From positions 1 to 41,667 of the forward strand of contig JAFTDN010000001.1 of NCBI GenBank assembly GCA_017454165.1: DNA of 41,667 nt. The letters run 5' to 3'. The stretch is from Bacteroidales bacterium. GTDB lineage: Bacteria > Bacteroidota > Bacteroidia > Bacteroidales > Tenuifilaceae. The notes beneath the pieces were generated by a model, which worked only from the letters and a program-made list of their open reading frames with translations, made no database searches and had not been told where the DNA came from. Below are positions 15,939 to 23,718 of the stretch, piece after piece. A program made the position numbers and the translations under genes. Each line of letters begins with the position of its first letter. Position 1 is the first letter of the stretch.

Positions 15939-16769
15939 ATGAAAACAGCACACTTAATCCCCATCGCGCTCGTAGCGGCCCTAACGGGCGGATGCACCCG
16001 CAACTTCTACGCCCCCTACTCGCAGCCCGTTACGCTATTCACCCAACAGGGAGAATTTCAGGTGTCCGTGTCGCACAGCGATGAGTTCACAGCCACCACG
16101 CAGAGCAAAGAATACCAAGCAAGCGGAAAAACAGCCCAGCACCACCTCGCCTACAACAGCAGCGGATCCAACACCGCCATGCAGGGAGCCTACGCCATCA
16201 CCAACAACCTAGCCGTGACCGCTGGCCTATCGTTCTACCGCAAGGGGAGCGATGCCGATGATTTCGACTACGATGGCATAAACTACGGCGAAGCCGCCGT
16301 GGGCTACTACCGCCCGCTCAACGGGCTATTCATAGCCGAGGTGTACGGCGGCACTGGCATAAGCTCACAGCACCATAAGTTCGCCGATATAGGGCATGCC
16401 GATGCCAAGTCGGCCAAATTTTTTGTGCAGCCCAACATAGGGCTGTCCATCCCGCTGCTCGATGTGGCCATATCCACCCGGCTGAGCAACATCAACTACT
16501 TCGGCATCGACAACCAGGTGAACACCGCCAGCGGCTCATCATGGGCCATGCAGGATTACGCCAACGTGGAGTACCTGCGCAACCGCACATTCCTGCTGCT
16601 TGAGCCCGCGCTGACCATCCGCACGGGGTGGAAGTGGCTCAAGCTGCAATACCAGCTCGCGTATGTCTGGCAGCTGAACAACACCGACCTCATACTCCAC
16701 GGCCACAGCGAGCTCTCACATCGCCATTACATAGGCATCACCTACAACTTCGGACGCAAGTTCGATTAG
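15939..16769 (+). CDS. Hypothetical beta-barrel-like lipoprotein
   Basis: A 276-residue protein with a lipoprotein signal (MKTAHLIPIALVAALTGGC). The mature part is beta-rich and aromatic, with alternating residues typical of small outer-membrane barrels (GAYAITNNLAVTAGLSFYRK, EAAVGYYRPL, HRHYIGITYNFGRKFD at the very end). The C-terminal FGRKFD is shared with the next gene's product (FGRKFP), and both share the block order, so they are tandem paralogues. A lipidated barrel is uncommon; a surface-exposed beta-sandwich is also possible. It lies 53 bases after the pseudouridine synthase gene without a clear promoter. I recognise no named family. Confidence 0.8.
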   Translation: MKTAHLIPIALVAALTGGCTRNFYAPYSQPVTLFTQQGEFQVSVSHSDEFTATTQSKEYQASGKTAQHHLAYNSSGSNTAMQGAYAITNNLAVTAGLSFYRKGSDADDFDYDGINYGEAAVGYYRPLNGLFIAEVYGGTGISSQHHKFADIGHADAKSAKFFVQPNIGLSIPLLDVAISTRLSNINYFGIDNQVNTASGSSWAMQDYANVEYLRNRTFLLLEPALTIRTGWKWLKLQYQLAYVWQLNNTDLILHGHSELSHRHYIGITYNFGRKFD

Positions 16770-16828
16770 CTGACAGCGCACAGGCATGGCACAAAGATTC
16801 GATATTGACACCACAAAAATATCTGACT

Positions 16829-17596
16829 ATGAAACAACTACACATCATCATCATAAGTTTAGCCACCGCACTAGCATTTTCGGGCTGCGCCTATTCGCCG
16901 CAGAACTACTACATGTATCAACCCCACAACGTGCCCATGCTACGCGGCTCAGACGAGGTGGCCATCGATGTCAGCGCGGCCTATAACTACGAATGGGAGA
17001 CGGGTGCGCCCATCCCCATCCCAGGGACACAAAAACACGAGACCTACGGGTTCAACATCAGCACGGCCTACTCCCCCATCAGACATCTTGGGCTGATGGG
17101 CGGCTACAACCTGTACCACTGGGAGGGCACCACCGCGCACAACGGCGAGATAGCCGTGGGGTTCTACCTGCCATTCGCCAAGTACATGGTCTTCGACATG
17201 TATATCGGCGATAACATGAACTTTCTGCAACACCACCTCGGGGCGGAACAGGTGAGCCTACGCATGAACAAGATATTCTTACAACCCTCGCTGGGCTTCT
17301 CCTACGCGCCCATCGATTTGGTGTACGCAGCCCGGGTGGGCTACGCCAACTACTACGGGCTGAAGCACGACCTGAGCATACCGGGCGAAATCAATGCCGT
17401 GAACTACCTCATCGGCAGCCCGCACCTCATGCTCGAACGCTCACTGACCTTCAGGGCGGGCTACAAGGACATAAAGGGGCAGGTGCAGATTGCCCATGCC
17501 GTCAAACTAGGCAGCACACCCGCAGATATGCCCCGCCTCAATAGCTTCACGGTGTCATTGGGGTTACACTTCACCTTTGGACGCAAGTTCCCCTAG
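16829..17596 (+). CDS. Hypothetical beta-barrel-like lipoprotein, tandem paralogue
   Basis: A 255-residue paralogue of the upstream gene, with lipobox AFSGC after a hydrophobic signal. Motifs line up in order: early Pro/Gln/Tyr-rich segment, FNISTAYSPIRHLGLMGGYNLY, EIAVGFYLPF, IFLQPSLGFSYAPIDL (compare FFVQPNIGLSIPLLDV in the sister) and terminal LHFTFGRKF. The repeated architecture supports gene duplication in place. The gap between the two is 59 bases. Its last four bases overlap the end of ddl on the other strand. Function unknown; predicted outer-membrane location rests on the signal and the strand pattern. Confidence 0.8.
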   Translation: MKQLHIIIISLATALAFSGCAYSPQNYYMYQPHNVPMLRGSDEVAIDVSAAYNYEWETGAPIPIPGTQKHETYGFNISTAYSPIRHLGLMGGYNLYHWEGTTAHNGEIAVGFYLPFAKYMVFDMYIGDNMNFLQHHLGAEQVSLRMNKIFLQPSLGFSYAPIDLVYAARVGYANYYGLKHDLSIPGEINAVNYLIGSPHLMLERSLTFRAGYKDIKGQVQIAHAVKLGSTPADMPRLNSFTVSLGLHFTFGRKFP

Positions 17597-18597
17597 CGGC
17601 AGGAGTGCCGCTGCATGGCATCGGCGATGACCATATTCAGCACATCGCGCATGGTGCTGCCCATGGCTCGCACCTGCTGCGGTATGATGCTCTCGGCGCT
17701 CATGCCCGGCACGGTGTTAATCTCTAGGAAATAGGGCTGTCCCTCTGGGGTTACGATATAATCGACCCGCACAATGCCGCTGCACTGCAGGCGGTCGTAG
17801 ATGCGCGAGGCCAGCTGCTGCATGGTGCCGGCCAGCTTTGCGGAGATCTGGGCGGGGGTAACCTCGTTGGACTGGTGGTTGTACTTGGCGTTGTAGTCGA
17901 AGAACTCTGTGTGCGAGATGATTTCCGTAACGGGCATGAGCACCTCTAGCTCACCGGCAGGCTTGAAAACGCCGCAAGAAAACTCGCGCCCGCCGATGAA
18001 CTCCTCCACCAGCACCTCGCTGCCCTCTGCCAATGCGGCCTCCACGGCGGCGGGCAGGTCGGCCACGGTCTTCACCTTCGACACGCCATAGCTGCTGCCG
18101 CTGGCATTGGGCTTCACGAATAGCGGTAGCCCCAGCTCCTCCACTATGCGCTGCGCATTGAATGGCTGCCCGCGCTTAATCAGCAAGCCCCGCGCAAGCC
18201 CCACGCCCGTTGGGCGTACCAGCTCCTTGCATACATACTTATTGAACGTGATGGCGGCGCTCATGGTGCTGCAGGTGGTATGCGGAATGCCCATCATCTC
18301 TAGGTACCCCTGCAGCAGGCCGTTCTCGCCAGGCGTACCGTGAATCATCACCAGAGCGCAGTCGAAGCGCAGATGCTGGCCGTCGGGAAGATGGACGGAA
18401 AAATCATCGCGGCTCACGGCGATGTCGCCGTGCTGGGGGTGCTTGAGCACCCACTGCGTACCGCGCACCAGCACGGTGTGGGGAACAAATCGGTCGGGGG
18501 CGAGCCACTGAGCCATCTGGGCCGCGCCCCTGAGCGATATTTCGGACTCCGACGAGTTGCCGCCGGCCATGATTGCGATGTGCAAGGGGTTGTTCAT
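17593..18597 (-). CDS. ddl: D-alanine--D-alanine ligase
   Basis: A 334-residue ATP-grasp ligase that joins two D-alanines for peptidoglycan. Landmarks: IAIMAGGNSSESEISLRGA at the N-terminus, IHGTPGENGLLQGYLEMMGIPHT (the first substrate loop), LFVKPNASGSSYGVSKV and EEFIGGREFSCGV in the ATP-grasp domain, and EINTVPGMSAESIIPQQ at the C-terminus, containing the Mg-binding Glu/Asn and the second-substrate loop. All expected catalytic residues are seen. It has its own promoter box at 18623-18630 and ends with a four-base convergent overlap. Its proximity to the PASTA and rluD genes fits the conserved cluster, although it is inverted and separated by two lipoprotein genes. Confidence 0.93.
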   Translation of the reverse strand: MNNPLHIAIMAGGNSSESEISLRGAAQMAQWLAPDRFVPHTVLVRGTQWVLKHPQHGDIAVSRDDFSVHLPDGQHLRFDCALVMIHGTPGENGLLQGYLEMMGIPHTTCSTMSAAITFNKYVCKELVRPTGVGLARGLLIKRGQPFNAQRIVEELGLPLFVKPNASGSSYGVSKVKTVADLPAAVEAALAEGSEVLVEEFIGGREFSCGVFKPAGELEVLMPVTEIISHTEFFDYNAKYNHQSNEVTPAQISAKLAGTMQQLASRIYDRLQCSGIVRVDYIVTPEGQPYFLEINTVPGMSAESIIPQQVRAMGSTMRDVLNMVIADAMQRHSCR

Positions 18598-18622
18598 CGG
18601 GATTGCTGGTGTTATTGGCGCA

Positions 18623-18630
18623 CAAATTTA
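18623..18630 (-). promoter_or_regulatory. -7 box of ddl
   Basis: TAAATTTG on the minus strand, 25 bases before the ddl start, between the nitroreductase stop and ddl. The -33 spacing is not ideal, so ddl may be both read through from upstream and started here. Confidence 0.45.
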
Positions 18631-18651
18631 GAAAAACTATCGGCCCATTGG

Positions 18652-19224
18652 TCAATCGACGAGCAGCTCGGCGAGCGAACGCTTGGGCACGTAGTGCACC
18701 CCGTGCTCATCGCGATAGTACTCCACGCAGCCATCGGCGGGCATGGGCACAATGCGCACCTGCTCACTGGGGTAGCCCAGGGCCAGCACCAACACGGGTC
18801 GCAGGTGCGATGGGAGCTGCAAGACCTGCACCAGATGCTCGCGTTTGAAAGCGGCCACCATGCATCCGCCCAGCCCACGCTCGGCAGCCCCCAGCATGAT
18901 GGTCTGCGCGGCAATGCCCTGATCCACCTCTGATGAACGCGAGAGCTGTAGATCCTCGAGCATCACGATATAGGCCGATGGGCGCTCGCCCTCGGCGGGG
19001 CCAGGCCATGCGCGCAGGTAGCCCGCCCAGACCAAGGTGGGGAATATAAGCGCATTGCGGTTGACCGTATGCGATAGCACGAACTTGAGCGGCTGCATGT
19101 TGCGGGCCGATGGACAGTGGGGCACCAGGCCCACCAGCTGCTCGAGCAGCTCACGCTCCACGGGCCGCTCCTGATGGAAGCGGCGGTAAGAACGGCTCTG
19201 CTGGCTCAATTCCAATATGGCCAT
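18652..19224 (-). CDS. Nitroreductase-family flavoprotein
   Basis: A 190-residue FMN-dependent NAD(P)H oxidoreductase of the nitroreductase superfamily. The N-terminal FMN-phosphate motif is RSYRRF, followed by PHCPSARNMQPLKFVLS, the flavin/dimer segment typical of the family, and later AQTIMLGAAERGLGGCMVAAF, the strongly conserved helix. ALGYPSEQV closes the fold. Physiological substrate unknown. I use the ATG at 19224; a GTG two codons upstream is the alternative. It lies 33 bases after the PTPS-like gene and probably shares its transcript. Confidence 0.85.
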   Translation of the reverse strand: MAILELSQQSRSYRRFHQERPVERELLEQLVGLVPHCPSARNMQPLKFVLSHTVNRNALIFPTLVWAGYLRAWPGPAEGERPSAYIVMLEDLQLSRSSEVDQGIAAQTIMLGAAERGLGGCMVAAFKREHLVQVLQLPSHLRPVLVLALGYPSEQVRIVPMPADGCVEYYRDEHGVHYVPKRSLAELLVD

Positions 19225-19257
19225 AAACACTTTATTTTCAACAATATATAATCTTTA

Positions 19258-19677
19258 TCAATCCCCAAAATATTCCACGTAGTTATTCTCGGTCTCCTGC
19301 ACTCTCACGCAGTGGAGCTCCACGCCGATGTCGCGCATGGGCGCATCGAGCTGCGCCCAGATGGCCACGGCTAGGTTCTCGGTGGAGGGTATCTGACCAC
19401 GCATGAAATCCACGTCGAGGTTGATGTTGCGGTGGTCGAGCTTCGATATGACCCGCTCCCTAATTATCTGGCTGATGACCTTTAGGTTGACCACGTATCC
19501 GATTTGTGGGTTCACTGGCCCCCGCACCGTTACCAGCAGCTCGAAGTTGTGCCCGTGCCAATTATCGTTGGAGCATTCGCCGTAGATGGCCCTATTCTGC
19601 TCATCGCTGAGCTCGGGGTTGAACAGACGATGCGCAGCGCTAAAGCGCTCTCGGCGGGTGATGTAGGCTGTGGGCAT
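19258..19677 (-). CDS. 6-pyruvoyltetrahydropterin synthase/QueD-family protein
   Basis: A 139-residue T-fold enzyme. The start at 19677 gives the standard N-terminus (ITRRERFSAAHRLFNPELS); the open frame upstream runs over the promoter and is not protein. Zinc ligands are the His of AAHRL and the two of NWHGHNF; the catalytic Cys lies in YGECSNDN. DHRNINLDVDF and STENLAVAIW then carry the catalytic-triad His/Asp and the pterin-anchoring Glu, and the end is QETENNYVEYFGD. This arrangement is strikingly like the animal 6-pyruvoyltetrahydropterin synthase, with the Cys-x5-His-x-His spacing, and less like the short E. coli QueD. Either tetrahydropterin synthesis or the queuosine branch is possible. 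Confidence 0.85.
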   Translation of the reverse strand: MPTAYITRRERFSAAHRLFNPELSDEQNRAIYGECSNDNWHGHNFELLVTVRGPVNPQIGYVVNLKVISQIIRERVISKLDHRNINLDVDFMRGQIPSTENLAVAIWAQLDAPMRDIGVELHCVRVQETENNYVEYFGD

Positions 19678-19728
19678 TGGCAATGATGTTTTTTTTGTGG
19701 ATATTTGCAGCGCCGGCCTATGGCCAAA

Positions 19729-19736
19729 CAAAGATA
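19729..19736 (-). promoter_or_regulatory. -7 box of the PTPS-like gene
   Basis: TATCTTTG on the minus strand, 51 bases upstream of the start at 19677. This lies between the divergent starts at 19677 and 19778. No convincing -33 TTG. Confidence 0.5.
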
Positions 19737-19777
19737 CGAAAACTTGGAGTGAGCTAGACCACATAACGCACGAAACG

Positions 19778-20431
19778 TTGAAGATATTGCTATGCGCTGC
19801 CACCCCGCACGAGCTGCACGGATGGCACTGCGCCGATGATACATACGCTGATGTCCAGCCAATTAGCAACAACCCCACCGAGCATCAGCTGTACGCCGTG
19901 TCCACGGGTGTAGGCGTAGCGTACACCGCGCTGCGTTTGGCCCCGCTCGCACCGGCCTACGACCTAGTGCTAAACGTGGGCCTGGCTGGGGCCTACAGCC
20001 CGCAGCTGGTGATAGGCGATGTGGTACGCGTGGCCCACGAGGTGCTGGCCGACTACGGCATCGATGACAACGGCACGTTCGTGCCGCTGCATCAAAGCGG
20101 GTTGAGGGCATTCGCCCCCGCCCCCATGGAGCTGAACGGCCCGCCATGCCCGCATCTGCCCGCCGTGCGGGCCATCACCGTAAGCACGATCAGCGGTTCC
20201 GCCGAGCTAATACGCTCGAACATAGCGCGCTGGCACCCCGACATTGAGACCATGGAGGGCGCAGCGGTAGCCCTAGTGTGCCAGCGGCTAAACGTTGAAC
20301 TGCTGTGCATAAGGGCCATATCGAACCGGGTGGAGCCACGCAACCCCAACACATGGAACACCGCTACAGCGCTGGCCAACCTGCACCGTGCAACCCTACA
20401 CCTACTCACCCAGCTCCCCCCACGCCCATGA
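19778..20431 (+). CDS. mqnB: Futalosine hydrolase
   Basis: A 217-residue nucleosidase of the MTA/SAH phosphorylase superfamily that releases hypoxanthine from futalosine in menaquinone synthesis. I start it at a TTG at 19778, which yields MKILLCAATPHEL, the family's normal beginning; the in-frame extension upstream lies over the neighbour's promoter. GLAGAYSPQLVIGDVV is the ribose/phosphate loop, ETMEGAAVALVC carries the ribose-binding Met-Glu, and IRAISNRVEPRN with NTWN is distinctive of MqnB over other family members. The stop overlaps the mqnD start (ATGA at 20428-20431), supporting the pathway assignment. Confidence 0.88.
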   Translation: MKILLCAATPHELHGWHCADDTYADVQPISNNPTEHQLYAVSTGVGVAYTALRLAPLAPAYDLVLNVGLAGAYSPQLVIGDVVRVAHEVLADYGIDDNGTFVPLHQSGLRAFAPAPMELNGPPCPHLPAVRAITVSTISGSAELIRSNIARWHPDIETMEGAAVALVCQRLNVELLCIRAISNRVEPRNPNTWNTATALANLHRATLHLLTQLPPRP

Positions 20432-21246
20432 AGCTGAAGCTGCACATATCGCCCTGCCCCAACGACACCTTCATGTTCCACGCCCTGATACACCGCCTAG
20501 TGGATGTGCAGGGGCTGGAGTTCGCCACGCGGCTGGCCGACATCGAAGAGCTGAACGCATCGGCGCTCATCGGCGAACCCGATGTGAGCAAAATCAGCTT
20601 TGGGGTGTACCCCGAGCTGGCCGAGCGCTACGAGCTGCTCACGGCGGGCAGCGCATTGGGGTTCGGGGTGGGGCCGCTGCTGGTGGCCAGACGGGCCGTG
20701 CCCCCCGACAAAATAGCCCCATGCCGCGTGGCCCTGCCAGGACCACACACCACGGCCCACCTGCTCTTCAGCTGCGCATTCCCCAGCGCGATGCACAAGC
20801 AGCACATGCTTTTCTCGCACATAGAGGGGGCCGTGCTCAGCGGCGAGGTCGATGCGGGAGTCATCATCCACGAGTCGCGGTTCACCTACGCCGCCCGGGG
20901 GCTGCACCGGGTACTCGACCTGGGCCAGTGGTGGGAGCAGCAGCACGGCCTGCCCGTACCGCTCGGCGGCATCGCCGTGCGCCGCTCGCTCCCCCCTAGC
21001 ATAAAGCGCGAGCTCAACCGTGCCATGCGGGACAGCGTGGAGCTGGCCATGGCCCATCCCGATAGATCCGCCAGCTTCGTGGCGCAGCACGCCCAGGAGA
21101 TGGCACCCGAGGTGCAGCGGCAGCACATCGCGCTGTACGTAAACCAACACTCCATTGACCTCGATGCCCAGGCCCAACGCGCCATAGGCGCGCTATTCGA
21201 AGCAGGGCCCCATCGCATCGCAGGGCGTAACGTATTCATACAATAA
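20428..21246 (+). CDS. mqnD: 1,4-dihydroxy-6-naphthoate synthase
   Basis: A 272-residue periplasmic-binding-protein-like enzyme that turns cyclic dehypoxanthinylfutalosine into 1,4-dihydroxy-6-naphthoate. The family signature HISPCPNDTFMFHALIHRL is at the start, then DIEELNASALIGEPDVSKISFG and GFGVGPLLVAR, and in the second lobe DAGVIIHESRFTY, whose His is the proposed catalytic base, and LPVPLGGIAVRR. It has no signal peptide and acts in the cytoplasm. It is coupled to mqnB by a four-base overlap. The other pathway genes (mqnA, mqnC, mqnE) are not in the window. Confidence 0.92.
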   Translation: MKLKLHISPCPNDTFMFHALIHRLVDVQGLEFATRLADIEELNASALIGEPDVSKISFGVYPELAERYELLTAGSALGFGVGPLLVARRAVPPDKIAPCRVALPGPHTTAHLLFSCAFPSAMHKQHMLFSHIEGAVLSGEVDAGVIIHESRFTYAARGLHRVLDLGQWWEQQHGLPVPLGGIAVRRSLPPSIKRELNRAMRDSVELAMAHPDRSASFVAQHAQEMAPEVQRQHIALYVNQHSIDLDAQAQRAIGALFEAGPHRIAGRNVFIQ

Positions 21247-21290
21247 ACGTAAAAAGCAAATTATTAACTAAACATCTGTACATCACCACA

Positions 21291-23717
21291 ATGCACATGG
21301 CCACCATCCCCAATAGGGACTGCAAATGGCTGCTGGTCAGCACGGTGCTGTTCTTAGCCGTGCTGCTCCCACACGCAGCGCACGGCGCACGGCACGATAC
21401 CGACAAAATAAACAGGCAGTTAACCAGCATGCAGCAGATGCGGCTCACCCAGCCATTCGACAGCACGGTGCAACAGGCGCGGGCCATCCTGCACCAAGCG
21501 CAGGCCGCAAACTACATCGAGGGCATGGCCTGGGCCGAGCTACACATTGGCACGGCGTTCATGGAGCAGGAGCGGCTCGACTCGGCCCTGCCCCACGCCC
21601 ACCGCTCGCTGGTCCTATTCGAACAGCCTCCACGCCCAATAGGCGGCCTAGTGCAGAGCCTATGCCTGCTGGCCGACATCCTCCTGAGCTCCGATGCCGT
21701 GGACAGCGCGTTGCTCTACAACTACAAGGCCATAGACCTTGTGCTGGGCGGAGCGCACGACACCCTGCTGCTGGCCCGCCCCTACCACGGGCTTGGGCAG
21801 GATTACATCCGCATGGGCAACGCCGAGCGTGCCCTCCCCTACCTCACCCGCGCCATCGCGCTGCACAGGGCCAGCGGCAACAGGGCCGAGCAGGCCAACT
21901 CGATGAATAGCCTCGGCTTCCTGCTGGCCCAGCAGAACGACCTGCTGGGTGCCATGGAGCAACACTACAAAGCGCTGGGCCTATACTCCGAGCTCTCCCA
22001 CATTGAGGGCATGCTGAACCAGCACAACAGCATAGCCCGCATCCTATTCATGCTCAACGACCATCCCCATGCCATTGAGCACCTCCAAAAGGCCCTGACG
22101 CTCAAACAGCAGTCGCACCACAGCACCAACATCGCGCTGCTGATGATGAACATAGGTAATGTATACCTAAGCGCGAACAGCTTAGACAGCGCCCTGCGCT
22201 ATGCCCGCCACGCACACCGCCTGGCCACCGCACACAATATGCTCGACCTGCAAGGACACACAGCCCTGCTGTTGGGCGAGGTGCTGAACCTAAAGGCCCT
22301 GCACGACACCGCAGCCACCTACCTAGACATCGGGCTCCGCATATTCGAACGCATCGGGAACGAGGAGGGCATCGCCCATGCTCTGACGCTACAGGCCGTG
22401 GGTCTCTCCCAGCAGCGGCAATTCCCAGAGGCTGAGCGGCTGCTCGATGAGGCCGAGCGCATGGCAAAAACTATCAAGATGCCCCATCCAAATCTTGAGG
22501 AGCAGATGCTGCGGGCCCGTTACGAGCTGTACTTCGCCCGCAACGACCACCGCAAGGCCCTAGAGGTGCACCTAGCTCTCACCTCCCAGCGGGACAGCAT
22601 CAGCCGCATGGCCAACCGCATCTACGCCCAGCACATGGAGCAGCACGGGCATCTCCAGCCTCAGCAACTCATGGAGCCAACCAGGCCCCATCGCCCCCTA
22701 ATCTTATGGCTATCAGCAGTGGCCATGGCCGCAACCTTCTCCATCATCGCAACGGCAAGGGCCAACCGCCAGCACAGCAAGCTGCAGGCCCTACAGGCCC
22801 GTATCGACAGCTTCGAAACACAGAAGCTCGACCTTATCGTCCAAGCCAACGAGCTGAGGGAGCAAAAGGAGCTGGTGATGCATCAGCGCGACAAAATCCT
22901 GAACATGCTATCGGACTTGGGCGACAGCATCGCCTACGCCCAAAAGATACAGCAGGCCGTGCTCCCCCAAACCAAACACCTAGAGAACCTATTCAGAGAG
23001 CACTTCGTGTTCTATAGACCCAAGGAGCAGGTGGGCGGAGATTTCTACTGGGCCGGCCTCACCAACAACCACCATGTGGTGTTCGTAGTGGGCGACAGCA
23101 CGGGCCATGGGGTGCCTGGCGCAGTCATGAGCATGCTGGGCATATCGCTGATCATCGAGATTGTGGCCCGCAACATCTGCGACACGCCCGCCGATGCGCT
23201 CAACACCCTGCGCGACAACATCATTTACACCCTTAGGCAGCACGACCGCGACATCGACAACACCGATGGCATGGACCTGGCCATGTGCGTGTACCGCCCC
23301 GAAGAGCAGATGCTCTACTACTCCGGGGCCAACATCCCCATGTACATCGCCACCAACCACCCCCTAGAGCCCTCGGAGCGCATCCGCCGCTGCTCGGCGG
23401 GCCTCTACGAAATCAAATCAGACCACATGTCGATATGCCATTCCGAGCACATGGAGCCTTTCTCCGACTTCAGCCTAAAACTCCAGCCCACGGATACCAT
23501 ATACCTCTCCACCGATGGTTTCCCCGACCAGTTTGGCGGCAAGAAGAATAGAAAATACGGGCATCCCGCATTCCGTGCCCTGCTGAACCGCATAAAACAG
23601 ATGCCCTTCAGGGATCAGCAGCACGCCATAGAGAGCGCACTAGAGGAGTGGCAGCTCGACCGCACCCAAACCGATGACATCCTTGTGATGGGCATCAAGC
23701 CCCGCCTCCCAGCGTAG
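21291..23717 (+). CDS. TPR sensor-type SpoIIE (PP2C) serine phosphatase
   Basis: An 808-residue signalling protein. A signal-peptide-like segment at about 12-32 precedes roughly six TPR repeats (about 40-450, for example NSLGFLLAQQNDLLGAMEQHYKALGLY), predicted periplasmic. One transmembrane helix at about 470-488 and a coiled coil at 495-545 lead to a cytoplasmic SpoIIE phosphatase domain (about 557-805). Metal-binding motifs are visible: VGGDFYW, VGDSTGHGVPGA, NTDGMDLAMC, STDGFPDQFGG and QTDDILVMGIK, all intact. Such proteins usually dephosphorylate an anti-sigma antagonist or other phosphoprotein in Bacteroidota; the partner is not encoded nearby. The gene ends one base before the next start. 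Confidence 0.88.
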   Translation: MHMATIPNRDCKWLLVSTVLFLAVLLPHAAHGARHDTDKINRQLTSMQQMRLTQPFDSTVQQARAILHQAQAANYIEGMAWAELHIGTAFMEQERLDSALPHAHRSLVLFEQPPRPIGGLVQSLCLLADILLSSDAVDSALLYNYKAIDLVLGGAHDTLLLARPYHGLGQDYIRMGNAERALPYLTRAIALHRASGNRAEQANSMNSLGFLLAQQNDLLGAMEQHYKALGLYSELSHIEGMLNQHNSIARILFMLNDHPHAIEHLQKALTLKQQSHHSTNIALLMMNIGNVYLSANSLDSALRYARHAHRLATAHNMLDLQGHTALLLGEVLNLKALHDTAATYLDIGLRIFERIGNEEGIAHALTLQAVGLSQQRQFPEAERLLDEAERMAKTIKMPHPNLEEQMLRARYELYFARNDHRKALEVHLALTSQRDSISRMANRIYAQHMEQHGHLQPQQLMEPTRPHRPLILWLSAVAMAATFSIIATARANRQHSKLQALQARIDSFETQKLDLIVQANELREQKELVMHQRDKILNMLSDLGDSIAYAQKIQQAVLPQTKHLENLFREHFVFYRPKEQVGGDFYWAGLTNNHHVVFVVGDSTGHGVPGAVMSMLGISLIIEIVARNICDTPADALNTLRDNIIYTLRQHDRDIDNTDGMDLAMCVYRPEEQMLYYSGANIPMYIATNHPLEPSERIRRCSAGLYEIKSDHMSICHSEHMEPFSDFSLKLQPTDTIYLSTDGFPDQFGGKKNRKYGHPAFRALLNRIKQMPFRDQQHAIESALEEWQLDRTQTDDILVMGIKPRLPA

Positions 23718-23718
23718 C

